Shown here: piece by piece, positions 1-12,747 of the stretch | Layout of the letters: each line of letters starts with the position of its first letter | Position numbering within the stretch: position 1 is the stretch's first letter | NCBI RefSeq assembly: GCF_001522545.3 | Contig: NC_031769.1 | Coordinates: 149,359,836-149,423,835, forward strand | Direction of reading: 5' to 3' | DNA length: 64,000 bases | DNA from: Parus major | Taxonomy: Eukaryota; Chordata; Aves; Passeriformes; Paridae | Made by a program: the position numbers and the translations under genes | Notes under the pieces: model-generated | What the model saw: only the letters and a program-made list of their open reading frames with translations | Told to the model about the DNA's origin: nothing | Database searches by the model: none

Positions 1-136
1 CAAAACGAGCACTGTATCCATTACCTATGTCCATTCCAAGAGCTGAGGAGCTCTCTCCCGTGATTTCTTCCCCTGGATATGAGGCATTCCTACCTTTAAA
101 ACACTCAGCTGTACTTTATCTAGGAGCAAACCTCAC

Positions 137-230
137 CTTGAGCTGCAAATAGCACCAAAGCCAGCACCACAAGGAGGGAGAACTTCATCTTCTCCCGGTC
201 GTCTCCGCAGCCCAGGAAAAACACCCTCAC
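137..230 (-). CDS. Possible signal-peptide exon of a Ly6/uPAR-type gene (partial)
   Basis: An ATG at 188 (reading leftward) opens 17 codons, MKFSLLVVLALVLFAAQ, followed by a GT donor at 136-135 in the context CAAG/GTGAGG, so the exon ends in phase 1. The peptide has a basic start and a leucine/valine/alanine core, as in a secretory signal peptide. A candidate acceptor (CCCCAG) lies at about 231, leaving 42 bases of 5' UTR. Short signal-peptide exons ending in phase 1 are typical of Ly6 genes, and Ly6 genes lie near TOP1MT in mammals, which suggests the family. The cysteine-rich exons would be off the left edge, so the family call is inference. It could be another small secreted protein or a chance open frame. 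Confidence 0.4.
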
Positions 231-702
231 CTGGGGACAGGATATAAATCTTCCCTGCCTTTGGACGGAGTGATGAGGAAGCCAACAATTTGGAAAGAGT
301 GGGCAGGGATCATGGATTAGATGAGAGGCCAAGAATGCAGGTGGGTTGTTTTCTCACCTCGGCATTGCCTTCAGGCTGGGCTGGTGATTCCAAGGAGCAG
401 TGAAAGCACTCTGGGAATTCACACCATTTATTTGGATTAATCCTTTAATTCCTCTCTGGTCAGCAGTGCTGCTGGTGTTTGGGTGGGGGTTTTGTTCTGA
501 TCATCGCATCTGTGGCCAGGTTATTTCCTTTTCTCCAAGGAAAATGGGAACAGTTGGCATAAACTAATGGAATTGTCTGGGTGGGTTATGACAAGTCCAT
601 TTCCAGGGTTAGGAGAACTCCCAACATTTGCAGTCAGGGTAAACCAAGCTGGATATTCACAAGGACAGGAAATGCATAACTTGGTTACCTACAAAGTCTG
701 AA

Positions 703-838
703 ATCATAAAATCATCGGATGGTTTGGGCTGGAATGGACCTTAAAGACAATCTCATTCCCACCCCCTGCCTGACAGGGACACCTTGCAGGTGCCTCCAAG
801 CCCCATCCAACCTGGCTTTGAACAATTCCAGCAAGGGT
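703..838 (-). mobile_element. CR1 3' fragment
   Basis: Reverse orientation: it starts with the CR1 end signature (ATCATCGGATGGTTTGGGCT), followed by CAGGGACACCTT and CCCCATCCAACCTGG. Confidence 0.8.
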
Positions 839-1984
839 TAAAAATATCTTTGTCTCCTTTTCCATGGAGCATCTGATTTCTAGTCCTGCTCAATACCAGT
901 CAGACAAAAATGTTATCAGTGTTTACAATTTCTCTGCATGAAAGGGGTGGAGATGGAGCTGATAACTTCAGCTTCCACCTGACTGCCTGTCCCGCTTGTG
1001 CTTCCAAGGAAAGAGCTATCAGGATGTTTAGTGCTGGAACATCAGCAGACATCTCCATGAATCACCAAGCCACCAAGGAGCAGAGAGGGTGAAGCAGGAG
1101 GAGCCCCTTGGAGTGAAGCCGCTTGGGCAATCGGGTGTCTGCATATCCCTTCCTTCTCCATCCTGTGGGAGAAGAGAGCGGAGACTGACACAGCCTGGGA
1201 TTTAGGAGATGGAAAAGCAGAAGGGGCAGAGTCTCCAAAAACATGTGGAAGATGGATGTGGGTTAAAATGATTGAGGGTCAGCATGATTTTCTTGGTAGG
1301 AGCCAAGTGAGATGAGCAAAATTCCCTGGAACAGAGGAGATGCTCATCCAAGACATTCAGAATGTCCAGGGGGATCAATCACTGACCAAAGTGAAGGCCA
1401 GGATCACTCAGCCAGAGGAAGTTCAAGGAAACACCAAAACCCACCACATCTTCCTTTTCAAGGAAACAAAAGCTGGGAGAAATCTCGCAGAGAGCTTTTT
1501 TTGCTCAATTCACAGGTATTTTGGAGGTTTCTGACACCACAGACTCTGTTGACGTAAAACTGGATCAACAGGATGGGGAAGTCAGCCCAGATAACCCCAG
1601 GAGCAGCAGCCATTCCTCTCCCATGGATCTACACCTGGGTGTGGAGAGTATAAACCACATCTCTTGCCCAAGAGATGAAGCCGTGCCAGGCTCGGGGACT
1701 GCGTGCCCCGGGAATGTCGCAGGAGGTGTGTCAGTGCTGCCAGGTGTCACAAGGCAGTGACCAAAGGGCAGGACCTGTTCCAGGGAATTGGAATTGGCCA
1801 GCCTGATTCATCATGGCATCAGGGGTGACTCTTTGGGGGAGTCTGGAAGCCTGGGAAGCCAAGGCTCAGCATCCTGCAGTAGTGGGAGCACCCTGGAAAA
1901 GCTCTGTCCTCCTGTTTTCACCGGTTTTGACTGTTTGCGGGTTTTTTGAGGAAAAAGAATGGAAAAATAATTGTGTAACTCTTC

Positions 1985-2150
1985 AGTGTGATCAGGATTG
2001 TGGACTCCCCACCCCTAGAAATGTTCAAAGCCAGGTGGGATGGGGCTTGGAACAACCTGGGATCCTGGAAAGTGTCACTGCCCATGACAGGGGGTTGAAA
2101 CAAGAGGGTCTTTGAGGTCCCTTTTAACCCAAACCATTCCATGATTAACA
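1985..2150 (+). mobile_element. CR1 3' fragment
   Basis: GGGATGGGGCTTGGAACAAC, then the ending AACCCAAACCATTCCATGAT, in the standard CR1 order. Confidence 0.8.
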
Positions 2151-4737
2151 TCTATTCCCTCAGTTCCAAGGACTGGTGACACAAATATGTCCTGCCTGAC
2201 ATAGATCCAGAGAGAAATCACCAAGTCCAAGGATTCCAATCTGCTCCTCGCTGTCAGCCAGAAGAGGATCTCCAAGGCCATGGGAAGTGGTCCACCACAG
2301 CTCCACTGGCAGGAGCGGTTTGAGGGACAAGTGGGACGATGGACAAAAGTACATGATGAGTCAATTCCCATTTTGGGGCTTGCTGGTGGCCCACTGAGCC
2401 AGATTTTTGGGAAGTTACCGTCCCAGCCTCGGATGATGTGTGAGGTGTGGCACTGCCATGGCTGGAATTTCCTCGGGAGCCTCAGGATGGTGGTGCCACC
2501 CTGGCTGGCCAACACATGGGAGCACGGAAGGCTTGGCTGGGTCAGGGCAAAGATCTGGAATAAAGGTGTCCCAGTATCCATGGGCTACAGCTGTGGCAGA
2601 AAATTCAGCTTTTCCAGGACCATCTCCAGCACAGAGGTCAAGAGATGGATATCAGCCTCTTGGGAATAATCCTTCCTTTGTGCCACCTCCTCTCTTTTAT
2701 TCCAGGTATTCCACGGAGTAATGATGGTTGATCCATCCTAGAACCTTGCCAGGGAATGTGCCAACAATTAAACCCATTCATTAAATGTTGTGGATGCTGA
2801 TCCAGACCAGGGACGTTCCTAGCAACTGTTTATTTCCCTATCTCAGGTTCATCCTTGGAGATCAGGCCCTCGCAGGCATTTGAATCACATCCTTCAGGAT
2901 GAGAACTCAATCCTGGATTTTACTCTCGGCTCTGGAACACTGCACTGCACGCCTGTGTTGGTGCCACGGGAATGTGGCTTTGTTGGCCTGGCCTCTGGAA
3001 TGTTCTGTCTGCTGAGTGTTCCTGGATGTAGAACAGAGACCCGAAGTCAAGGAACAGGGATCTGCTCATTTTTTGGGAGCCTTATACTGGGCTCTTCTCA
3101 AAATCGGCCTCGGAAAAGTATCAACACAAACCCAGTGACGAGGAAGGACAGAAACATCACAGATTGGCCTCATGGGGTCTATTCCATATGCTTCAGGACA
3201 TATTCCTGTTATATGTCCTGAAGTTTTTACCCACTCAGCTTCCCTGTGGTCAGAGGGTGACACACCTGATCCCTTCTCAGGTGGCATCTCAGAAAATTCC
3301 CAGATAATTCCATCTATCCCTCTGTTCTGCCATCCCCCACCCAGTCCTAGTGCATCAGAGATTGCAAGATGGAATTGGTTCTCAGCTCCAGGGATATTCC
3401 AGCCCTAAATAAAACCCACTGAAGCAATTGCAGAGTCTTGCTTCCCCACCCTTCATTTTTTGTGATGTTTTTGAGGGAGAAAAAGGCCAAATATTCCAAA
3501 AATTCCATTTACCAGGAATGAAGGACACATGGCCCTGGGAGAAGAGGAACTGTGTGTGTTGAGCACCTCCCGGGTGAGTGACAGCTCCAGCTCTTCCCTT
3601 CCTCAACTCAGTGACAGTGAAAAGTGATTTTTCCCTTCCTCCTTTTTCCATCCCTTCTCCACAGGGATTTCTCTGTGCTGATCCTGCAAGGCTCATTCTT
3701 TGCACCCTGCTTGGTGGTGACCTGGTAAAAATCAGGACACCAAGGTGAGCTGTCACCACCATGCCCCTGACATAGACCCGGCCTCACCTCAGACCCTCAC
3801 AGGCGCTCAGATTCCAGGGAAAACAAGAGGAGCTTGGAGTTCATCCCACACAGGTTTTGCATGTCAAATCATGGAAGGACTTGATCCTTGTGGCTGCTCC
3901 TACCAATCTCCCACACTTTTCCCCATTCCTGGGTGTTTCCATGGGGAAGAGACACTCAGGATCAGGAACCAAGTGTGGGTAACCCAGGGCTGGGATACAC
4001 CAAGGCGCTGAAATCCTGAGAATTTTCCCTTTGGCTTCCTCTCTTCTAAGCAGGGCAGGGAAATGGTGCCCCAGGGCCATCCCAAATCCCTGGTTATGGA
4101 TATTGCCTGATTTTATGGTGTCTCTGGGGCTCCTGTATTGCCCAAATCCCAGCTGGATCTGGATGAAGTCACAGAAAGGATTACACCTGTAACTGGGGGC
4201 ATTAATGGGGGAATCCAACAGCCCTTGGAGCTTCCCTGGGGCTGGAATCACTGCAGAAGAGCTGCCATGGAATCTATACCAATAATAGATGGAAAATCCA
4301 CGCACAGTTCCAAGGGCTATGGAACAGCTGTCCACACTTTTTAATTGTTAATGTGTTCCTCAGCCTGGTTTTGACCTGACCAAGTAGGACCATCCCTGAA
4401 AATCTCATATCCAAAATCCCAGACCTTCTCCAGAAAGGACACTGGAACAATACCACCAGAGCTGTAAATCCATTATTTTTAAAAGGCTTTTTTTCCCCAT
4501 AAACCTTCTGAAATTTCCATCTGGCTGAGACACGCAGAGAGCTGGGGCTGTGCTGATATGGATTGGATCTTCCTCCTACTCACTTCCATTTGTTTTATTC
4601 CCTGTGTAATTCCATGAACAACCTGTTCCCAACCACCAGCCCTGCTGTGAGTCAGTTGTCTATAAAAAGAGAATAAACAATAAACATATTGGAATTGCTT
4701 TTTTTTTTTTAAATGGTAGATGCAGAGGGAATGTTTA

Positions 4738-4955
4738 TATGAGCTTTTGGGAAAAAAATTCTTCCCTGTGAGGATGGTGTGGCCCTGGCACAGGTTGTCC
4801 ACATAAGTTAGAATCCCTGGAAGTGTCCATCCAGGTTGGATGTAGCTTGGAGAAACTCTGGATAAGTGGAAGGTGTGTCCATGCACAGAGGATGAAACAA
4901 GACGAGCTTTAAGGTCTTTTCCAACCCCAAACCATTCCATGATTCTGAGGAATCA
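4738..4955 (+). mobile_element. CR1 3' fragment
   Basis: Blocks ATTCTTCCCTGTGAGGATGG, GGCCCTGGCACAGGTTG and the terminal AACCATTCCATGATTC. Confidence 0.85.
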
Positions 4956-5417
4956 AGCCGGGACAAGAAGCTTACAAAGGCATTTCAAATACGCAGGCCA
5001 GATTTTTTTGGGAGCTGTGACAGCAGGAAGGAGAACGAAAACCAAACTCCAACCCAGCTCTTAATAATATATCCTTCTCTACTGATTTCCTAAATACCCC
5101 AGGATGAGGATTCCTGGATTTCTGTGGTGCTGCATCCCACCAGGAGAAACCACTCTGTGAAAACTGGGACCCCAGTTCTGATTGTCCACATGGGGTCAAT
5201 CCTGGAGCCTCAGTAAGAGCTTGTTCCCAAAATCCACAGAAATCCATGTGGATTTCTCTCCTGTGACTCCAAAGAATATCCTAAAGTGGAAATGCGTTTC
5301 GAGGATCATCCGAGTCCTGCCTGCTCCAGGAAAATAAAGATTAATCCTGTGCAGAACAACAGGGGGAAATCTGGATAGAGGCTTTTCCATCAATTTTGAT
5401 TCCTGCTTTGAAGACAA

Positions 5418-5610
5418 CTCATAGAATCATGGAATGGTTTATGTTGGAAGGGACTTTGAAGATCATCTCAATCCAACCCCCTGCCATGGACAAGGACACT
5501 TTCCACTATCCCAGATCATTGTCCAGCCTGGCCTTGGACACTTCCAGGGATCCAGGAGCAGCCACAGCTTCTCTGGGCAACCTGTGCCAGGGCCTCACCC
5601 CCTTCTGTCA
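5418..5610 (-). mobile_element. CR1 3' fragment
   Basis: Reverse complement of the CR1 end, beginning ATAGAATCATGGAATGGTTT and reaching CCTGTGCCAGGGCCTCACC. Confidence 0.85.
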
Positions 5611-5937
5611 CTCCATACCTTCCCTTCTCTCCCATTCCACATTTCCCCTCCTCAAGACCTCCAAGACTGAATTTCCCTGTTCTGTGTCCTTGGATCAGAG
5701 GCAAAAATCCTTCATCCTGCGCTGAATTATGGCTTGGTACTGCTATTTATACAAATCTACAGCTGCTCCACAGAAAGCTAAACAAAAGCAGGGCTAATTA
5801 GCCAGAGCCACTTGGTCAATTAGGAAAATTGCTTTTCCCACTCAGACAAGATTAAAAAAAAACCCAAAAGCCGCAGGCAAGGCAAGGTCTTGACAGGTCA
5901 AGACAAACTCAGTCTGACCAAATCTAAGGAGCCCCAA

Positions 5938-6450
5938 TCATGGAAAAATTTATGTTGGAAAAGACATTAAAGATCATCCACTTTTACCCCTGCAATGGGC
6001 AGTGACAACTTCCATTTGTCCCTGGTTGATCCAAGCCCTGTCCAACCTGGCCTTGGACACTTCCAGGGATCCAGGGGCAGCCACAGCTCCTCTGGGAATT
6101 CCATTCCAGAGCCTCATCACCATCACAGACAATAATTACTTCCCAATATCCCACCTATCCCTGCCCTCTGGCAGTGGGAAGCCATTCCCTGTGTCCTGTC
6201 CCTCCATCCCTTGTCCCAAGTCCCTCTCCAGCTCTCCTGGAGCCCCTTCAGGCACTGGAAGGGGCTCTGAGGTTTCCCTGAATCCTTCCCTTCTCCAGGC
6301 TGGACATTCCCAGCTCTCCCAGCCTGGCTCCAGAGCAGAGGGGCTCCAGCCCTTGGAGCATCTCCATGGCCTCCTTTGGACCTTCTCCACATCCTTCTGA
6401 TTCCAGATCTGGACACGATGCTCCAGGTGGGTCTCACCTGAGTGGGGCAG
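5938..6450 (-). mobile_element. CR1 fragment, about 510 bp
   Basis: A longer reverse copy extending through CTGGAGCCCCTTCAGGCACT to GGTGGGTCTCACCTGAGTGG, the region upstream in the CR1 3' UTR. Confidence 0.88.
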
Positions 6451-7566
6451 AGGAGTATCCATAGAAAATACCAAATTAAAGGGATAATGAACAACCCTGC
6501 CTTGAATTCAAAGAGGAAGACCTGGACTGAACAATTCTCTTTTCTATTTCTGGAATTTTATCTCCTGCTTTTGTCATTTTTGTGGTATTATTTTATTTTT
6601 TCCCCAGCAGAAAGGAGGGCCCTGTGAGAATGACCCAGCACAGCCCCTTGGAGGAGCTCTGTCAAATATGAGAACACAGAGGAAAATCAAACAAATAAAA
6701 AATAAATATAACTTTTTTTTTTTTTTAATCACAAAATGCAGCCAGGGTTTATGCAGCCTCAGTTCAGCCAGGTTTTTGCTGAAAGGGCCACACTCCAAAG
6801 CCTGCCCAAATGGCTGGAGGAAAAAGAAATGAAATTATGGCTATAGCCATCCAGTAGAGGGTCCCACAGGCAAAGGAAGAGAAGCCAAACTTAAAAAATA
6901 AAGGGATTGTGCCGAGTTCCTGAGCTTGGAAGGGCAGCCAGGCCTTCTGGGTCCAGTTTATCTCCCCTCACCACCTTCCACTCCCAGCCCCAGCAGAATT
7001 TGGGTTTGAGGACATTTGAGTTCATTCTATGCCTGTTTCTGTCTGAAATCCAGTGTTGGATCCAGGGATGCACAGGAGAGGGGTGGAAGTGGAGATTTGA
7101 GCCCTCCAGGGCTGCTTCCTGCACCAGGAATGAGCTCTGGGAAAATCAGAATCTGTTTCTGCCTGGGGGACAGCCCAGACTGGAACAGGAGCCCAAATTA
7201 AAGCTGTTAATTTCCACCCCAGTCTCCTCTACTTTGGGAAATCCAGCCTTCAGAAGCAGAAAATCCCAAAGAACCTTGAGAAAGAGATGGAAGAGATTCC
7301 ACAGAATGAGCTCATTCAACTCGAAGTGACCCTGGGAAGGGGATTGGAGACTTCCTTGTTGTCCCATCCTGCCAGGAAAATTGTCTGCCCTGTTTCCAAG
7401 AGGAGAGGCAGCCTGAACACCACCTACACACCTGGAAACGCGGCATTTTTTGGGAAGGAATCAGCTGTCTGCCTCCTGCAACACAGGGCAATCCCAGGGA
7501 ACCTCTGGAAGTTCCCACAGTCTGGACAGATGGCACATCACTTGGAAGAGGTATTTCGTTTTTGCT

Positions 7567-7825
7567 AGGACAGAGGGGAATGGCTTCCCACTCCCAAAGG
7601 GCAGGGGTGTATAGGATATTGGAAAAGAATTCTTCCCCGTGAAGGTGGTGAGGCCCTGGAATGGAATTCCCAGAGAAGCTGTGGCTGCCACATCCCTGGA
7701 AGTGTTCAAGGCCAGGTTGGATGGGGCTTGGAACAAGTCCCTCCACAGCAGGGGGACAGAATTCCATGATCTTGAAGGTCCTTTCCAACACAAACCAATC
7801 CAGGATTCCATGATCCCTCTTCCTT
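7567..7825 (+). mobile_element. CR1 3' fragment
   Basis: AATGGCTTCCCACTCCCAAA, ATTCTTCCCCGTGAAGGTGG and the AACACAAACCAATCCAGG ending. Confidence 0.85.
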
Positions 7826-9434
7826 CCAGGCTCAAGGCAGCAGAAGGAATTTAGGAGCCTCGCTGCAGCTGGGAGAGCCTTTATCCCAAGGCTTTATTCC
7901 TGAGCCAAGCCAATCAAATCATAATTGCAACTTAATCCCAACTTGGATTAAGAACATTAATGAAATAAATTATTGGGATTTCTCCTGCCCCAGCCTGCAA
8001 TGGCTCAGGAAAAAACGTCTGGAGAAGCCAATCTCAGAGCTTGGGACAACTCAGCTGAGCTTTTCCTGATTCTTTATTTTGTTCTGAGTAACAGAGGTGT
8101 CCCACTGGCAAAAAATAGGGATAGGACGAGCCAGGCTGGAAGTTACCCACTCATTCCTTGTGGGAGACCCAGGATGTGCAGCCATCCTCACCCCAGAGCC
8201 AGCATCAGCTCTCCTTCAACGGGTACAAACCTGAGATCCTGGAGTTTTATCCTTCCCTGGAATCCTTCCCACTGCCCCACATTAACCAGTTCTTCAGTTT
8301 TATCCCAAGGATCCAATTTCTCCCAGGTTGCTTTCCTTGGCATCAGCACTTCCTACCACGGGCTCTGGAGCTCAGGCTGATTTTCCATCCATCTGAGCCT
8401 GGCTGAGTGTGAAGGGACAGGAATCCAGGGAGCTCTTCTAGCACATGTTTTATTTATGCCAAACCACAGCCACGCTCTTGTCTCCCACTAAAAAAGGTTG
8501 GGAGAGGAAATTCACCGAGTTCAGAGACAGCAGCCACAGCCTCAAATATCCTTCCCCTTTCCTCTCAAGCTAACAAAACATTCCCTTGAAAGTTTCTGTT
8601 CTGTATTTCCCAGGTTTTTTCTCCTCATTTTTGCAACGTCAGACCTCACGGGAAGAAGGGCAGGGAGGAAAATCCCTCTGGAAATCCTTCACCTTTTTCT
8701 TCCCCAAAACGCCACAGGGGTTTCCCACGCTGCCAGGCCACAGGTGGGTGGTTTTCCCTTCATCCCATCACTCCAGGGACTGGATGCAAGGGAGAAGCAG
8801 CAGCAAACGCTCCATCACCTCCCCTTCCCTCTCAGCACCAATTAAGATAAGGAGAGATGGAATTTTGGCTGTTTTAAGTTTGAAATCATTAAGCAGATGA
8901 GAGATCAGCCAAGCAGAGCTGATGAGTTCCCTTCCCCAGAGTGGCTGAGTCACCATTCCTGGAGGGATGCAAAAGACATGGAAATGTGGCACTTGGGGAC
9001 ATTGTCTTGTGGTGAATGCAGCAATTAACAGTTGCACTTGATGAACTTAAAGGGCTTTTCCAACATAAAGGATTCCATGATTTAGATCATCTGATGGGCC
9101 AGGAGGGGAGGAGAGGAGCCCTGCCAACCTGAAACTACGGAATGTGGCTCTGGAAAACAGGAGGCTGATGAGGTTTTTTTTTCATCCATGAGGACCAAAA
9201 ATCTGTTGGACACAGAGATATGTGAGAAGGTTCATGACGTGCACAGCTCTGGCCAATGGATTTTATGTTCCCAAATTTTCAGGATGCTGATACCAAAGCA
9301 AGGGTGGATCCCACTGGAGCTTCCAGCTGCTCCAACAGCTTCAGCAGGAAGAGGAAGAGCTTGTAGAGCCCCCAGCCATCCTCAGACAGGGGCACCAGAG
9401 GCACTGAATCCAGCTCTGGGATCATCAGCACAGG

Positions 9435-9900
9435 GATCTGGAGCCGCTGGAGCAAGTCCAAAGGAGGCCATGGAGATGATCCAAGGGCTCTGCTGTGGGG
9501 CCAGGATGGGAGAGCTGGGAATGTCCAGCCTGGAGAAGAAAAGGCTCCAGGGACACCTCAGAGCTCCTTCCAGCACATGAAGGGGCTCCAGGAGAGCTGG
9601 AGAGGGACTTGGGAGAAGGGATGGAGTGACAGGACAGAGGGAATGGTTTCCCACTGCCAGAGGGCAGGGATAGATGGGATACTGGGAAGGAATTCTTCCC
9701 TGGGAGGGTGGTGAAGCCCTGGCAGAGGTTACCCAGAAGAGCTGTGGCTGCCCCTGGATCCCTGGAATCGTCCAAGGCCAGGTTGGCCAGGGCTTGGAAC
9801 AACCTGGGATAGTGGAATGTGCCCCTGCCCACGGCACGGGATGGAATTCCCTGATTTTTAAGATCTTTTCCAACCCAAACCATTCCATGATTCCTTGATT
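9435..9900 (+). mobile_element. CR1 fragment, about 465 bp
   Basis: From GGAGCCGCTGGAGCAAGTCC through ATGTCCAGCCTGGAGAAG to AACCCAAACCATTCCATGAT. Confidence 0.88.
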
Positions 9901-10834
9901 TTAAGTTCCAAGTCCCAGAACCTGGGGCTAAATGATGCCACAGAACAGGACAGGCTGAGGAGGGATGGAGTTGCTGCCTTTAACAGGGACAATTACGGAG
10001 CTGTGTCCAAGGATAATCCGGCTCTGCACCAAGGACAAGCAGCCGCTTCCAAGACACACCAAGGGAAACTCCAAAAACTCCAACCAGACATAGGGAAGGA
10101 AAAGCTTTGACAGTGATTCATTTCCAAAACAATGACCCTGAGAGACTGCAGAGGAATCTCCCTCCACAGAAACATTGAAATTAAAACCCTGAATGACCCA
10201 GCCAGAGCCGAGTCTCTTCTGAGAGAGTTGAACTCCAGCCCTCCAGAGACCCCTCCCAACCCTGCATTTCTGGGAAGAGTCTGGGAAAGAGCAGCAGATA
10301 CCAAAGCAAGATAAGAGGAACTTCTCACCTCTTTCTCCCACCCCTAAATTTATCTTCTCCAACAGCTCCTCCATCAATGCCCAGGGCCATCAGCGTAGGA
10401 CATCCCCAGGCTGCAGTATGGGAACAAACTTCCCAGCCCTCACATGGGGTTTTTTTGGATTTTTCCATTTGTTTGGGAGGTTTTTTTTTGGTTTATTAAA
10501 GATTATTATGTACCTAGAACACCCCTAAACTGATCCAGTACCAGCCTGAACAGTCATCTTTGTCCCTGGTAGATTTTTGGGGAGCTCTCCTCCCACCCAC
10601 AGCGATTAAAAAAAAAGGCATTTATGAAAAGCAACTTAGGCAACCAAGAAGTCACAGGGGAAGGTGTCATTTCTGGTTTTGTCACAAACCACAAGTTCCC
10701 CTTTTTAAATAAAAAGGGGAAGTCATCACAATGGAAAAAATGCTAAACTTTTGACTTCGAATTTCACCAAATGCTGTCATGGTCTTGGGTTACCAAAGGC
10801 ATCAAACGCAGGTTTTGCTCTGCCTACATCATCA

Positions 10835-10945
10835 TAGAAAGCTGGAAAAGACCTTTAGGATGATCAAGTCCAACCATCATGTTCATCACAAAACCATATC
10901 TTCAAATGCCATTTCCAGAAGTTTTTTTGAGCACTTCCAGGGATA
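10835..10945 (-). mobile_element. Old CR1-type 3' fragment
   Basis: ATCATAGAAAGCTGGAAAAG and GATGATCAAGTCCAACCATC match the reversed end of an older CR1 subfamily. Confidence 0.65.
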
Positions 10946-11284
10946 AAGATTTCAGAAAAAACATTGGAAAAATGGAGCTGAACCCATGCCTGGAAAGGGC
11001 CAAAGTGAGGAGGGGTCAACTGAGAACATCAGCATTGCTTGGAGCCACCAAATTGCCCCAAATTATTGGGGTGGGAGAGGGATGCTCCTCTCTGGGACAG
11101 GAGTGTGATCCTGCTCCACGGGGTTCTGAGCAGTAGGAAAAGCTCCTGGACATTGGGCCATGGGAAATGTCTATGGAATATTGCCAGAAACACTTGGAGT
11201 CCTGCAGGAAAAACAGGGTGAGGATGGACATGACCATTTGGGACAGCAACGACCCAGCCTTTCTGGAATTACTCCTTTATTTTA

Positions 11285-11420
11285 TAGGATCCCAGAGTGG
11301 TTTGGATTGAATGGAACCTTAAAGCTCATCCATGTGCAGGGACATCTCCTGCTATCCCAGGCTGCTCCAAGCGCCCCACCCAACCTGGCCTTGGAAACTT
11401 CCAGGGATGCAACACCCAGA
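11285..11420 (-). mobile_element. CR1 3' fragment
   Basis: Starts GATCCCAGAGTGGTTTGG and continues with CAACCTGGCCTTGGAAACTT in reversed CR1 order. Confidence 0.78.
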
Positions 11421-12644
11421 ACCACACACGGAATGAGTTTCAAAAAGCCTCCAGTCATGGATACTCAGAAAAAAAATAAACCACTCCCAGTTTTAATGAA
11501 ATGCATTCCAAGACCTCCATTTCCAACCAAAACAGCAACAATTTCAACAGGAGAATGAGTGGAAATAAACACATGGGAAGCACCAGGAGCTTTGGAATAC
11601 GGAGCCCTGGACAGCAGCCCTGAGGTGCCAGAGGGTTTTCCTGCCAATGCAACAGCTTGCTCACACCTGGGATTCTCTGGGATGTGGGAATTCTGCCAGG
11701 AACGTGCTGATAACTGCCTTTTTTGGGATGTGGAAAGCAGCCAGCTAAGCAGCAAACACAACCAATTTATGCTGTTAATCCCTGCCTGCTCCATTCCCAG
11801 AGTGGGAAGGATGATGCCAAAGGTGCCATCCCAACACAGGAGCAACTCCAGGAATACTGGTCACACATCCCACAGAGCCTGGCCCAGCATTATCCCATTT
11901 CCTAGGAGATTCCCCATTTCCTAAACCTCTGGACAGTTCAGTTCCTGCGCTGGATGCAGGAGATGAGCCAGAGCCAAGTGAAGAAAATAAGGAAATACAC
12001 ATGGCCTCAAGTGAGAGGTCCTCTCCCAGACAAAAACTGAACCACATGGGGCTTAAAATACACTTTGCTCATGACCAAAACTCAGGTGAATTTTAACCCC
12101 CTGCAACGTGAAACTGCTTTTAAATCCAACATCTTCCCTTCTGCCTTCTCCTGACATGACACAAATTCACTCCCACGTTTTTTCCATTTAATATCCCTGC
12201 AATTGCACAACTTTCTCCTCTCCTGGAGGTGAAAGGGCACAAAGTCCCCCAAAATGTAAAACCATGAGATTTTTGACTTTCCCCCCAGTGTATCCCTAAC
12301 CCAATCCTGGGTTTTATATTGCAGTTCCTCATTTTTCTGCTGTCTTGTTTATCAGCACAATTAAGGCTCTTATTTAATCTCCTTCCAAGACTCCAGAGGA
12401 AGAAAGAAAAAAATCCCATGTATTTGGCAACTCTGAAGATGAATTAAGAGCTCCCAAAGTCCAAAATCCCAATCAGAATTACCTGTTTCAACTGCAAATC
12501 CAGGTGTTTGGTTTTCCATACAAAATACAAAAGGCACCACATTCAGACAACCCTCAGCCCCCAGCAGCAGCAAATTAAAAAAGAAAAAGCTTCCCAGCAG
12601 CACCAAATGAGCAGGATTTGGAATTTAACGTGGAAGGCACCACC

Positions 12645-12747
12645 TCAGAATTCAAAGTCCTCGCCAGCCATGGCGATGGCCCAGGCAAACTTCTCCCTCT
12701 GGGTCTTGTTGTAGATCTTCTCGATAGGAATCCCAAATTTCTTGCAC
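12645..12747 (-). CDS. TOP1MT: TOP1MT core exon 13 (last coding exon, stop)
   Basis: It begins after TTTGTACAG, completes the split Trp codon, then reads [20 protein letters not shown] and ends AMAGEDFEF with TGA at 12647-12645. This is the C-terminal segment that follows the active-site tyrosine. The final nine residues match the TOP1MT rather than the TOP1 ending. Confidence 0.95.

Larger units (their letters stand above)
231..12644. other. Intergenic region, no gene recognised
   Basis: About 12.4 kb between the signal-peptide exon and the TOP1MT stop codon. Open frames here are short, overlap CR1 remnants or lack splice context. It holds CR1 fragments listed separately, A/T runs (4699-4711, 6712-6726, 10611-10618) and otherwise unremarkable unique sequence. 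On the minus strand, possible poly(A) signals for TOP1MT are ATTAAA at 12378-12373 and 12192-12187 and AATAAA at 11282-11277; none can be confirmed from sequence alone. Confidence 0.6.
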
